Below are positions 36,777 to 45,614 of a stretch of DNA of 60,000 nucleotides, in pieces. Both the position numbers and the translations under genes were made by a program. Under the pieces are notes generated by a model. It was not told the origin of the DNA and searched no databases. It saw only the letters and a program-made list of their open reading frames with translations. The number at the start of each line of letters is the position of its first letter. Position 1 is the first letter of the stretch. This DNA is from Bacillota bacterium (GTDB taxonomy: Bacteria; Bacillota; UBA4882; UBA10575), in contig JAKOVI010000027.1 of the NCBI GenBank assembly GCA_029782135.1, forward strand, positions 1-60,000. Direction: 5' to 3'.

Positions 36777-37130
36777 GTGCCGAAGATGAGTCAGAACCAA
36801 AGAGCCGAAACGATCATTGGCGATGCGACCAGTTTTAAAGGGACAATCATTTCGAAAGAGAATATCCGGATTGATGGTAAACACGAAGGCGAGCTTACGA
36901 CCCAACGGGATCTGGTAATCTCGGAAAGCGGTCAAGTCAAAGGGATTGTACAAGCGGATAATATCCTGCTCGGCGGCTCGCTGGAAGGGGAGTTAAAGAG
37001 CACGCACAAATTAATGCTCCTGCCCAGTGCAAGTTTTCAAGGAAAAGCGGAAATGGTTACTCTAATCATCGAAGAAGGAGCCCGTTTCCAGGGCGAATGC
37101 CAGCAGAAAGAGAAAGAAAAGAGGAAATGA
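36777..37130 (+). CDS. Bactofilin, second copy
   Basis: About 117 residues with the beta-helix repeat pattern 'ENIRIDGKHEGELTTQRDLVI' (ends given), 'SESGQVKGIVQADNILLGG' and 'EGELKSTHKLMLLPSASFQGKAEM'-type turns. GTG 36777 is preferred, 7 nt after GAGGAG; an ATG at 36762 overlaps the previous stop. It is shorter than the first copy and has a basic tail (KEKEKRK). It may co-polymerise with the first bactofilin or form a separate filament paired with the second peptidase. Confidence 0.9.
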   Translation: MPKMSQNQRAETIIGDATSFKGTIISKENIRIDGKHEGELTTQRDLVISESGQVKGIVQADNILLGGSLEGELKSTHKLMLLPSASFQGKAEMVTLIIEEGARFQGECQQKEKEKRK

Positions 37131-37204
37131 AAGAAATACGCTTCTGAGATCCCGGTGGCAAGGCCGGAGAAAACAGGGAGAATTGGTATCGACCTCAAAA
37201 CAGG

Positions 37205-37232
37205 AACGCCCCATCAACGGGGCGTTTTTTTT
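37205..37232 (+). terminator. Intrinsic terminator ending the bactofilin cluster
   Basis: AACGCCCC (37205-37212), 6-nt loop, GGGGCGTT (37219-37226), then TTTTTT. The rest of the 281-bp gap 37131-37411 shows nothing else I can name. Confidence 0.85.
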
Positions 37233-37411
37233 ACACTGTCTTCCCGATCAGGAACTCTTTGGGAAGAGATGCGTTTTCTTTAGGAGAGGTCGATCCGATT
37301 ATTCCTCTATTTTTCCTTAATTAGCCAGTTGTAATTTCTGTTGTTAAAGGGTCATAGGTTTTGAACTATTATTGAAGGGAAAAACATGGCGGAAAACCAT
37401 ATGATAATTAG

Positions 37412-37858
37412 GTGAGTTTTATGTGGTATGAACCAGCCAAAACCAGTGCCCAAAAAATCTTGGCTGCGAAATTGCAGGCGGAGAAGATCGTCTTTTACGA
37501 AAACCAGCAACTTGAAGGATGGGAAGTCGATATTTACATTCCCGACTACTATTTGGTTGTGGAAGTGGACGGTTTTTATCATTTATCCACTAAGCAGCAG
37601 GCCAAAGATTTAGAGAAAGATTCCCAATTGCGGGCGGCCGGATATCATGTTTTGCGTTTTACGAATGCCCAAATCTATCAGGATGGTTCAAGATGTGTCC
37701 AAGAGATCAAAGAGCTGATTGCGGGGCATGGTCAAAGGATAAAGGAAGCGGAAAGGGTCGAAGCGCCAAAGCAGCTTTGGCAGGATCGTCTGGCCGAGTT
37801 AAAGGAACAAATGCAAAACAAAGAAAAAAAAGACCCCGGTGGAGACCGGGGTCAATAA
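37412..37858 (+). CDS. DUF559-type endonuclease-like protein
   Basis: A 148-residue protein with a PD-(D/E)XK-like core of the DUF559/Vsr-related group: 'SAQKILAAKLQAEKI', 'GWEVDIYIPDYYLVVEVDG' with the acidic residues, then 'DLEKDSQLRAAGYHVLRFTNAQI' (ends given). The family's biological role is generally unknown. The charged tail (about 110-148) is not part of the fold, and its last codons lie in a terminator hairpin that serves the opposite strand. Single gene, convergent with the gcv operon. Confidence 0.78.
   Translation: MSFMWYEPAKTSAQKILAAKLQAEKIVFYENQQLEGWEVDIYIPDYYLVVEVDGFYHLSTKQQAKDLEKDSQLRAAGYHVLRFTNAQIYQDGSRCVQEIKELIAGHGQRIKEAERVEAPKQLWQDRLAELKEQMQNKEKKDPGGDRGQ
37822..37855 (-). 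terminator. Terminator for the gcv operon, overlapping the DUF559 gene end
   Basis: GACCCCGGT (37832-37840), GGAG, ACCGGGGTC (37845-37853). On the minus strand a run of eight T follows. The stem codes for the last residues of the convergent DUF559 protein. Confidence 0.85.
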
Positions 37859-37863
37859 AGAAA

Positions 37864-39318
37864 TTACCATTTTAAGACTGGTTGACGTGCAGCCTGGGCC
37901 TCATTTAACCGGCGGACGGGAGTTGTCCGTGGGGCGCTTTTCAGGGCCTCGGGTTCCTCTTTTGCCAGGCGGGCCAGTTCTTTCATAATCGCAACGAAGG
38001 AATTAAGCAGTTCAAGAGTGACGGCTTCGGTTGGTTCGATCATCATCGCTTCTGGAACAATTAAGGGGAAATAGATGGTCGGGGGATGAACCCCGTAATC
38101 GATCAGCCCTTTGGCCAGATCAAGGGTGTTGACGGCGGGTTGCTTATCCCGTAAACCACTTAAGACGAACTCATGCATACATGGAGTGTCGTAAGGGAGG
38201 TGATAAACCTCCTTTAATAATGTTTGGAGATAATTGGCAGCTAGGACCGCATCGGAAGACACTTGTTTTAGCCCCTCATATCCCAGTTGGTAGATATAAG
38301 CAAGGGCCTTAATAATTACCCCAAAATGACCCCAATAACCCTTGACCTTCCCGATTGAGTGCGGGAGATCGTAATTCCAACGCCAACCTTCAGGGGTGGC
38401 GACGATGCGGGGGACAGGCAGGTACTTGGCCAGGTGTTTTTTGACACCGACCGGCCCGGCACCGGGGCCGCCACCACCATGGGGTGTCGCAAAAGTTTTA
38501 TGCAAATTTAAGTGAATGAGATCAAAACCCATATCGCCGGGGCGTGCCCAACCAAGGATGGCGTTCATATTGGCACCGTCGCAGTAAACTAACCCTCCGG
38601 CTTCATGAATCATTTTGGTGATGGAAAGGATCTTCTCTTCAAACAGCCCCAAAGTATTAGGGTTGGTTAACATCAAGCCGGCGACATTGGGACCGAGATA
38701 GGGTTTGAGGGTCTCCGGTTCAATAACCCCGGCGGAGGAGGTGGGGACGGTTTGCACTTTAAACCCAACCAAGGCTGCACTAGCCGGGTTCGTGCCATGG
38801 GCGGAATCCGGGATGAGAATGGTATCCCGCCCGCTCTCCCCTTGTTCGGTTAATGCCGCTTTTATGATCAACAGACCAGTCAGTTCACCGTGCGCACCGG
38901 CGGCGGGTTGGAGCGTAAACGCATCCATTCCGGTAATTGCGGAAAAAACTTCTTCCGCATGGTGCAAGAGCGCCAAGGCTCCCTGGACCGTTGCTTCATC
39001 TTGTAAGGGATGTAAACCTTGGAATCCGGGTAATTGGGGCAGGTCTTCAAGGAGTTTCGGATTATACTTCATCGTGCAGGAACCAAGAGGGTAAAAACCC
39101 TGGTCCACACCGAAGCTCCGTTGGGCGAGGGCGTTAAAATGCCGGGTAACCTCCATCTCACTTAATTCGGGCAAAGTAAGGGCAGTCTGCCGGATGAACG
39201 GCTGCGGGATCAGGTCTCCGGTGGGAACAGTCGGTACGTCGGAAACCGGTGGCAGGTAACCCCGGCGGCCGGGCGTCGAAGTTTCTTTCAGAAAAGCCGG
39301 TCGTTCTTTTTTTACCAT
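37864..39318 (-). CDS. gcvPB: GcvPB: glycine decarboxylase (P-protein) subunit 2
   Basis: PLP-carrying half of the two-subunit glycine decarboxylase. The 484 residues show 'FYPLGSCTMKYNPK', 'LQPAAGAHGELTGL', 'PDSAHGTNPASAAL', 'YCDGANMNAILG' and the PLP-lysine region 'NLHKTFATPHGGGGPGAG'. With GcvPA it decarboxylates glycine and passes the aminomethyl group to lipoylated GcvH. Its ATG overlaps the gcvPA stop by 7 bp. Confidence 0.97.
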   Translation of the reverse strand: MVKKERPAFLKETSTPGRRGYLPPVSDVPTVPTGDLIPQPFIRQTALTLPELSEMEVTRHFNALAQRSFGVDQGFYPLGSCTMKYNPKLLEDLPQLPGFQGLHPLQDEATVQGALALLHHAEEVFSAITGMDAFTLQPAAGAHGELTGLLIIKAALTEQGESGRDTILIPDSAHGTNPASAALVGFKVQTVPTSSAGVIEPETLKPYLGPNVAGLMLTNPNTLGLFEEKILSITKMIHEAGGLVYCDGANMNAILGWARPGDMGFDLIHLNLHKTFATPHGGGGPGAGPVGVKKHLAKYLPVPRIVATPEGWRWNYDLPHSIGKVKGYWGHFGVIIKALAYIYQLGYEGLKQVSSDAVLAANYLQTLLKEVYHLPYDTPCMHEFVLSGLRDKQPAVNTLDLAKGLIDYGVHPPTIYFPLIVPEAMMIEPTEAVTLELLNSFVAIMKELARLAKEEPEALKSAPRTTPVRRLNEAQAARQPVLKW

Positions 39319-40658
39319 GCTAAACAGCCCTCCAATTCCGTACAGAAGTTATCCATCTCCTCTTTGCTCCGTAATTCGGAGGTATAGAGGAGCAAACCGC
39401 TTGCAAAATCAGGGGAATAGCGGCGGAGATCATAGCCAGGGAAAAACCCGCGGTCCTTCATTTTCGTAAAGAAGTCCGGGGGTAAAGAACCGGGATCCAC
39501 CGCAAACTCATGGAAAAACGGAGTGTTAAAGTAAGCTTTAACAGATGGAATCCTGGTGAGTTGGGAAAACAAATAATGACTGTTGCGGACGGAAGACCTA
39601 GCTACCTCTTGCAGCCCGGCCGGTCCCAACAAAGATAGATAAATGGTTGCGATCAGCGCGCAGAGCGCTTGGTTGGAACAGATATTGGAGGTTGCTTTTT
39701 CCCGGCGGATATGTTGTTCTCTGGTTTGCAGGGTGAGGACAAAGCCTTCCCTCCCCTCGAGATCGGTGGTTTTTCCGACCAAACGCCCAGGCAAGCTGCG
39801 CAAAAAGGTTTGCTTGGCAGCTAAAAAACCCAAGTATGGTCCGCCGAAGGAAAGCGGTAACCCAAAGGCCTGTGCTTCACCGACGACCAGGTCAGCGCCT
39901 AAGCTCCCTGGCGGTTCTAGAATTGCCAAGCTGGTCGGATCATTAATGTAAACGATGGAAAGGGCGCCACATTCTTTAATGGTGGAAAGGAGTTCTTTTG
40001 TTAGAACAAGCCGGCCGAAAAAATCAGGGTTCTGGATTACAACGGCCGCCGTTTGCTCCGTCAAAAAGGAGAGCGGAGAACCGCCCGGCTCATCGGCCGG
40101 GGATAAAAACCTTATTTTCAGTCCGCTATGCCTGGTGTAGGTCTGTACTACCTGCCTGGCTTCGGGATTTAGGCCGGGAAAGACGACGATCTCATTTTTC
40201 CGGGTGAAATTGCCGGCCAACAAAACCGCTTCCGCGAGGGCGGTCGGACCATCGTACATCGAGGCGTTCGCTACATCCATTCCGGTTAAATCGGCGATCA
40301 GTGACTGGTATTCAAAAAAGGCTTGCAAAAGCCCCTGGTTCATTTCTGGTTGGTAAGGAGTATAGGCGGTTAAAAATTCGGCCTGCCCGGCGAGGTATTT
40401 AACAGCGGCGGGGATGGCATGCTCATAGGCGCCCGCGCCCAGAAAAGAGACCATTTTGGTGGCGGGTGTATTCATTTCAGCCCAACGGTTGAAGATTTTC
40501 GCCGTCTCTACTTCATTATGGGCGGGAAGGTCGAAGACAGCAGATGTTTGGATCGAAGAAGGAATAACCTTAAAGAGTTCTTCGATCCGTTCGGTCCCGA
40601 TCGTTTTCAACATCTGAGCGCGCTCTTCAGCAGTGAGAGGAAGATAAGGATGGCCCAT
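39312..40658 (-). CDS. gcvPA: GcvPA: glycine decarboxylase (P-protein) subunit 1
   Basis: Partner subunit of GcvPB. The 448 residues begin 'MGHPYLPLTAEERAQML' and have 'FLGAGAYEHAIPAAV', 'AYTPYQPEMNQGLLQAFFEYQ' (ends given) and 'LQTREQHIRREKATSNICSNQ' (ends given). ATG 40658 is preferred, 6 nt after GAGGTGA; the GTG three codons earlier overlaps that site. It lies 5 bp after gcvT. Confidence 0.96.
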   Translation of the reverse strand: MGHPYLPLTAEERAQMLKTIGTERIEELFKVIPSSIQTSAVFDLPAHNEVETAKIFNRWAEMNTPATKMVSFLGAGAYEHAIPAAVKYLAGQAEFLTAYTPYQPEMNQGLLQAFFEYQSLIADLTGMDVANASMYDGPTALAEAVLLAGNFTRKNEIVVFPGLNPEARQVVQTYTRHSGLKIRFLSPADEPGGSPLSFLTEQTAAVVIQNPDFFGRLVLTKELLSTIKECGALSIVYINDPTSLAILEPPGSLGADLVVGEAQAFGLPLSFGGPYLGFLAAKQTFLRSLPGRLVGKTTDLEGREGFVLTLQTREQHIRREKATSNICSNQALCALIATIYLSLLGPAGLQEVARSSVRNSHYLFSQLTRIPSVKAYFNTPFFHEFAVDPGSLPPDFFTKMKDRGFFPGYDLRRYSPDFASGLLLYTSELRSKEEMDNFCTELEGCLAW

Positions 40659-40663
40659 GCTAA

Positions 40664-41764
40664 TCACCTCTTTCGTTTATAAAAAGGAAGGGCAACCACT
40701 TCGGCCGGTTGGAACTTCCCTCTGATTTCCAGCTGGACAATTGTGCCGGCCGGCGGGATTGGATTCACCAGCGCCATGCCGATTGCTTTTTGCAGGGTAG
40801 GAGAATAAGTACCGGAGGTTATCTTACCAATTAGACGTTCATCCCAGTAAACGTTAAAACCGGGACGGGGGATGGCCGCCCGGGCAGAGACTAAACCAAT
40901 CCGTTTGGGAGTCAGTGGATCCTGGCGTTCGTTCCGGAGAGCCTGTTCCCCGGAAAACCCGGTCTTTTCCCAAGCGATGAAGGATTCCAAGCCGGCTTGG
41001 ACCGGTGAGATCCGGGAAGAAAGCTCCTGTCCATAAAGGGGCAAACCGGCTTCCTGGCGAAGGACATCCCGGGCCCCGAGTCCGGCCGGGAGCAGCCCTT
41101 CTTCTTTTCCGGCCTCCATCAATGTTCGCCAGAATGCTTCGGCGTGGGCGGGTGGAATGTAAATTTCAAAGCCATCTTCCCCTGTATAACCGGTTCTGGA
41201 AATAAGCAGCGGCTGTTCTTGCCAGAAAAAAGTCTGAAAACGGAAGGGTTTTAAAGCGGGGACCGCCGGGGAAAGAATTTTCCCGATAAGCGGGGCGGCG
41301 GCCGGACCTTGCAGCGCCAGCAAGGCGAAGGCGGTTGAGCGGTCCGTAACTTCTACCTGAAAAGCGCCCGCTTGTGCCTTAAGAAACTGGAAAACCGCTG
41401 TGGTATTCACCGCGTTGACCACCAACATAAAATGCTCGGGACTAAATTTATAAACCAGGAGATCGTCGAGGGTTCCCCCGTCAGGAAAACATAAAAGCGT
41501 ATAAAGGATTCGATGCTCGCCGATCTTTTCCACATCATTGGTGAACATTTTATTCAGAAAAAGGGTAGCTTCGCGGCCGGTTACTTCGAGCTCTCCCATA
41601 TGCGAGACATCAAAGAGTCCGGCCTTTTCCCGGACAGCTTCAACTTCCTGCAGAATTCCGGAGAACTGTAAAGGTAAGCCCCAACCGGCAAAGGGGGCGA
41701 ACCGGGCGCCGGCTTCGCGACAGATATTATATAAAGGGGTCTTTTGTAATTGCTGGTTTTCCAC
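40664..41764 (-). CDS. gcvT: GcvT: aminomethyltransferase (T-protein)
   Basis: Transfers the methylene carbon from aminomethyl-GcvH to tetrahydrofolate, releasing ammonia. The 366 residues have 'FAPFAGWGLPLQFSGI', 'GLFDVSHMGELEV', 'RTGYTGEDGFEIY', 'LRQEAGLPLYGQEL' and 'GKITSGTYSPTLQKAIGMALV' (ends given). The GTG start has AGGAGG 6 nt upstream. gcvH, usually next to gcvT, is not in this operon or elsewhere in the window. Only 50 bp separate it from capA, with no room for a glycine riboswitch. Confidence 0.96.
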   Translation of the reverse strand: MENQQLQKTPLYNICREAGARFAPFAGWGLPLQFSGILQEVEAVREKAGLFDVSHMGELEVTGREATLFLNKMFTNDVEKIGEHRILYTLLCFPDGGTLDDLLVYKFSPEHFMLVVNAVNTTAVFQFLKAQAGAFQVEVTDRSTAFALLALQGPAAAPLIGKILSPAVPALKPFRFQTFFWQEQPLLISRTGYTGEDGFEIYIPPAHAEAFWRTLMEAGKEEGLLPAGLGARDVLRQEAGLPLYGQELSSRISPVQAGLESFIAWEKTGFSGEQALRNERQDPLTPKRIGLVSARAAIPRPGFNVYWDERLIGKITSGTYSPTLQKAIGMALVNPIPPAGTIVQLEIRGKFQPAEVVALPFYKRKR

Positions 41765-41814
41765 TCCGATCCTCCTCTTTTCTTTGGCTATTTATCAATT
41801 AGAAGTATTTCCGT

Positions 41815-42864
41815 CTAAAATTTGATGACCCCGCGATCCCCGATGATCTCGATCGCCGTTCCAAAAGGCGCCGAGAGCGCTTGCAGTTCGGTAAGGACCC
41901 GTTGGGCCTGGTCGCCGGTCCAGATTCGCGGCCGGAAGTTGACCTGGAAATTATTGATGTTCAGCGGGTAAAAGGTGGCGGCTTGCAGTGCGGAAGGGGT
42001 CAATTGCACCTGGAGGAGCAAGCCGTCTTGGACATTATTGTTACGCGAGGCAAAAACAAAGTTACCTAAACTATAGACGATTAAACCATGTTTATAAACT
42101 TCAACCCCCTGAATAACATGGGGGTGGTGACCGATGACGAGATTGGCGCCGGCGTCGATCGCGAGTTTGGCCAGCGTGGACTGGTAAGGTTTCCGTTCCT
42201 TGAGAAGCTCGGCACTCCAGTGAAAAGAGACCACTACGAAGTCGGCGACGGCGCGGGCTTTTTTTACATCTTGCCGGATATAGCTTTCGTATCCGGGAGC
42301 GGTGCCGGGCTGCTCATTGGTCGCATTAAATTCCAGCGGAAAGGTGTTGTTATATGCTAAAAAGGCAATCTTGACGCCTTTCTTTTCAATTAAGACAGGC
42401 TGCCGTGCTTCTTTCAAGCTTAAACCGGCTCCGGTATAATAAATACCATTTTCTTGAAGAGTCTGGATGGTATCGATTAGCGCTTCCGGACCGTAGTCCA
42501 TAATGTGATTGTTCGCCAACGAGAGAACATTCACTCCGCCGGCGGTCAAGCAGTGGACAACCTGAGGATGCATACGAAAGGTAAAGGTTTTTTCGATATA
42601 AATCTCCCCGCGGGTCGAAAGCGGTCCTTCTAAATTGGCAAAGAAGAGATCATTTGCCCGGCAGAGATCGGCAATATGTAAAAAGGGATACGCCGGGTTC
42701 TTTAAAACGAGCGCCTCAAGAGCTCCCCCCAGGTAGATGTCGCCGGCAAAGGCGATGGTTAACAGGTCATCCGTCGCCAGCCCGGGAAAGGAAAGACTGA
42801 TGATTGCCAGGGCGAGAGAGCTCAGTAAAAGAAAACGAAAGAAAAGGGGTAAGCGTGAACGCAT
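41815..42864 (-). CDS. CapA family protein (metallophosphatase fold), exported
   Basis: The 349 residues carry an N-terminal signal/anchor (about 7-30) and a CapA/PGA_cap domain: 'TIAFAGDIYLGG', 'FANLEGPLST', 'LSLANNHIMDYG', 'VVSFHWSAE' and 'VIGHHPHVIQG'. CapA in Bacillus takes part in poly-gamma-glutamate production, but most members of this family stand alone and their substrate is unknown; no capBC is nearby. It is just upstream of gcvT on the same strand, so it may share that transcript. Confidence 0.88.
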   Translation of the reverse strand: MRSRLPLFFRFLLLSSLALAIISLSFPGLATDDLLTIAFAGDIYLGGALEALVLKNPAYPFLHIADLCRANDLFFANLEGPLSTRGEIYIEKTFTFRMHPQVVHCLTAGGVNVLSLANNHIMDYGPEALIDTIQTLQENGIYYTGAGLSLKEARQPVLIEKKGVKIAFLAYNNTFPLEFNATNEQPGTAPGYESYIRQDVKKARAVADFVVVSFHWSAELLKERKPYQSTLAKLAIDAGANLVIGHHPHVIQGVEVYKHGLIVYSLGNFVFASRNNNVQDGLLLQVQLTPSALQAATFYPLNINNFQVNFRPRIWTGDQAQRVLTELQALSAPFGTAIEIIGDRGVIKF

Positions 42865-42899
42865 TATTTTACCTCCGTTTTCAGGCCGAGTGTTTTAAT

Positions 42900-42927
42900 A
42901 TTATACTTTCTTCATTATTATAACAAG
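42900..42927 (-). promoter_or_regulatory. Promoter for capA (and probably gcv)
   Basis: On the minus strand TATAAT (42905-42900) is preceded by CTTGTT (42927-42922) at a 16-bp spacing. The -10 is perfect and the -35 is partial. It would leave a leader of about 30 nt. Confidence 0.55.
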
Positions 42928-43070
42928 ACTGTTGGTGAAAATGAAGTAAAACCGGATTTGGGATCGAATCACCATTCCTTGGCTCCCCGGATTTTTTGCT
43001 TTCAAGGCAGGAGTAGATAAGAAAGAAGGGAAATATTTATTAAACCAAGAAAGGGATGGGGGTGAAACAG

Positions 43071-44066
43071 GTGAAAAAGATCCCCAATCAGGAATTACCG
43101 CTCACGCCGGAGCAAGGCGAAGTTTTGAATCTAATCCTTTCCTGGATGACTCAGCATAATTTTTCCGAGGCGGACCGGGGCCAAGCGGAACAGATCTGGC
43201 TGGCTTATATCAAAAAGACCGGCCTTCCGAAGATAAACGAAGTTAATAGACGTATTTGGGCCGCAACAGTCATCTATTTACTGAGTCGGCAACGGGGTTA
43301 TTCGTGGATCAACCAAAATCAATTAGCAAAGACTTTCGGGGTTTCGTCCGGCAGCATCAGTAAACGGTGGCAAGAGATGAACCAAGTACTGGAGATGGAG
43401 AAGAATAATCCTTATCAGAATTATTTGAGCACAACCGACTATTTTCTGAATGCACAAACGATGGAGGTTTTTCGCCGGTTATTGGTTTTTACCCGAACCT
43501 CCAACCGTTGGAAAAATTACGTGGAAGAAACCTTTTATCAGTTTATGGGGGCAGATATTCCCTCGATTCCGGCCGGTTTGATCTTAGAACTTTATATCTA
43601 TATTACCTGTGACCGGGAAGTGGGAGAGGGAAAACGGATTGTTGATTATTTTACGGAGAGCTGTCCCAATTTAAGCCAGGAAGAGTTAACCTTTTTGCAG
43701 CGGATCAAAGCCAGCCGGTTTGGTCTGTTTGAAGTACAAGCAGTCCTTTCCGACCAGGTTTTAATGTTCCTCGACCTATTTCGGAATCAGAAGGTTAAAG
43801 TCGAATATAACGGCCCGGAGCTTAAAAAAGGCGATTTTACCATGGGCAGAATTATTCCGCGCCAAGAAGATGATAAAGCCCTGTGGAGTCCGGGTATTTA
43901 TTTAATGAAGATTGACCGTTCCGAACTTCAAGAGTTGGAACCGGTAGCGAGAAAGTGGTTTTGGGATTACAGCGTCAGGCATAAAGGGTGGGCTACCAAT
44001 GAAGAATTTATTCAGGAAAACAGTTTTCTCTTTTGGCGGTGGTTTTTCACCCGCCGGGCTGGTTAA
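43071..44066 (+). CDS. Unrecognised protein with a helix-turn-helix
   Basis: About 331 residues. The N-terminal third ends in a clear HTH: 'AATVIYLLSRQRGYSWINQNQLAKTFGVSSGSISKRW' (ends given), followed by a helical linker. The rest ('EVFRRLLVFTRTSNRWKNYVE', ends given; 'WSPGIYLMKIDRSELQEL'; aromatic-rich tail 'FLFWRWFF') matches nothing I can name. There is no signal peptide or membrane segment, so it is probably cytoplasmic and may bind DNA. The GTG at 43071 is favoured (GGGGGTG 6 nt upstream); ATG 43056 is possible. It is a single gene, divergent from capA. Confidence 0.75.
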   Translation: MKKIPNQELPLTPEQGEVLNLILSWMTQHNFSEADRGQAEQIWLAYIKKTGLPKINEVNRRIWAATVIYLLSRQRGYSWINQNQLAKTFGVSSGSISKRWQEMNQVLEMEKNNPYQNYLSTTDYFLNAQTMEVFRRLLVFTRTSNRWKNYVEETFYQFMGADIPSIPAGLILELYIYITCDREVGEGKRIVDYFTESCPNLSQEELTFLQRIKASRFGLFEVQAVLSDQVLMFLDLFRNQKVKVEYNGPELKKGDFTMGRIIPRQEDDKALWSPGIYLMKIDRSELQELEPVARKWFWDYSVRHKGWATNEEFIQENSFLFWRWFFTRRAG

Positions 44067-44186
44067 GCTGAAGAGGAGAATCCCGCCAAGGGTGATGATT
44101 CATAAAACAAACCGGTTTTGTTGAGATTCAGAGAGATCATAACCTAAAAGGAAATATTTGAAAGAAATAAAGGGGATGTTGAAGAA

Positions 44187-45599
44187 TTGAGTTACTTAGA
44201 CCGCATCAATGCTTACCAGGAAGAGATGCTCGCGACTCTGCAGGAACTGATTGCGATTCCCAGCGTGGAAACTGAGCCGGGGCACGCCGGGGAACCCTTC
44301 GGTCCCGACCTGGCCCGGGCTTTAGAATATGTTTTAGCCTGGGGAGAAAAGAACGGCTTCGCCGCCAAAAACCACGCCGGGTATGCCGGTCACCTCGAGT
44401 ACGGGACCGGAGAAGAAACGGTGGGGGTCCTGGTCCACTTGGATGTCGTCCCGGCGGGTGAGGGCTGGAAGTATCCTCCGTTTTCCGGCCAGCGGGCCGA
44501 AGAGCGGATCTATGGACGCGGGGCGATTGATGATAAAGGGCCGGCCGTTGCGGCCATGTATGCCTTAAAAGCATTAAAAGAGGAAGGTATCAAACTGGGC
44601 AAGAAAATCCGGCTCATCTTTGGCTGTGATGAAGAAAGCGGCTGGCAATGCATGGATTATTATTTCAAACACGAGCCTAAGCCGGAGTATGGGTTTACTC
44701 CTGATGCGGTTTTTCCCCTGATTAACTGCGAAAAAGGGCAATTGGGCCTGGTGATTGAAGGGGAGTGGCAAGAACTGCAAAGCGGTTGCCGGATTGAGTC
44801 CTTGTCCGGGGGAACCCGGCGAAATGTGGTCCCGGAGTGGGCGGAGGCCGTGCTGACCTTCCCGGACCAACAAAGTCTCCAGGCTTTTAAAGCCTCCATC
44901 CCGGAAACTAAGGTGAACGAAGTTCAGCTTAGCACGGGGCAAGCGGAGCACCAACTCAGGATCAGGGTGAAAGGGGTATCGGCCCATGCCAGCTTACCGC
45001 AGGATGGCGATAATGCCATCACCAAACTGGTTGAAATCATCTCCGGGATCAAGGGGACAGGCGGGTTCTGGCCGGCGGTCCGGTTTATCCAAGAGTGCTT
45101 TGGCCGCGAAACCGATGGCCGTGGCTTGGAGATTAACTGCCATGATCAGATATCCGGGGACTTAACAATCAACCTGGGTGTGCTAAAGACGGAGCAGCGA
45201 AAAGTGATGATGGAAGTTGATATCCGTTACCCGCTCTGTACGAGCGGAGAGGAGCTTGAAGAGAAGATCGAGGCGAAGCTGGCGGCGTATCATTTAAAGA
45301 TTAACGCATGCAGTGCACTGCCCCCGCATTATCTTGACGCGAACAACTGGCTGATAAGGACTTTGCTCCGTGTTTATCAGGAAGAGACCGGGGAACAAGC
45401 AACACCCCTGGCGATTGGGGGGCGCACCTATGCAGTGACCCTGGGGAATGCGGTCGCGTTTGGTCCGGTTTTTCCGGGACGGCCGGAGCTTGCACACCAA
45501 AAAGACGAGTATATTTCGGTCCAAGATTTAATGGCGTGTACCCGGATTTTCGCGAGGGCACTTTATGAACTGGCAAAAGCCGGAGCTGAACGAGGTTAA
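44187..45599 (+). CDS. pepV: M20 family dipeptidase (PepV-like)
   Basis: Zinc dipeptidase of the PepV/Sapep group. The 470 residues have 'LIAIPSVETEPG', metal-site 'VLVHLDVVPAGEGW' and 'GRGAIDDKGPAVAAMYAL', 'IFGCDEESGWQCMDYYF', the lid domain with 'HASLPQDGDNAITKL', and the C-terminal 'AIGGRTYAVTLGNAVAFGP'. All M20 ligands visible to me are present. The TTG start has AGGGGATG upstream. It probably trims small peptides in the cytoplasm. The next gene starts 15 bp later, so they may be cotranscribed. Confidence 0.92.
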   Translation: MSYLDRINAYQEEMLATLQELIAIPSVETEPGHAGEPFGPDLARALEYVLAWGEKNGFAAKNHAGYAGHLEYGTGEETVGVLVHLDVVPAGEGWKYPPFSGQRAEERIYGRGAIDDKGPAVAAMYALKALKEEGIKLGKKIRLIFGCDEESGWQCMDYYFKHEPKPEYGFTPDAVFPLINCEKGQLGLVIEGEWQELQSGCRIESLSGGTRRNVVPEWAEAVLTFPDQQSLQAFKASIPETKVNEVQLSTGQAEHQLRIRVKGVSAHASLPQDGDNAITKLVEIISGIKGTGGFWPAVRFIQECFGRETDGRGLEINCHDQISGDLTINLGVLKTEQRKVMMEVDIRYPLCTSGEELEEKIEAKLAAYHLKINACSALPPHYLDANNWLIRTLLRVYQEETGEQATPLAIGGRTYAVTLGNAVAFGPVFPGRPELAHQKDEYISVQDLMACTRIFARALYELAKAGAERG

Positions 45600-45614
45600 G
45601 GGAAGGAGAAGCTA

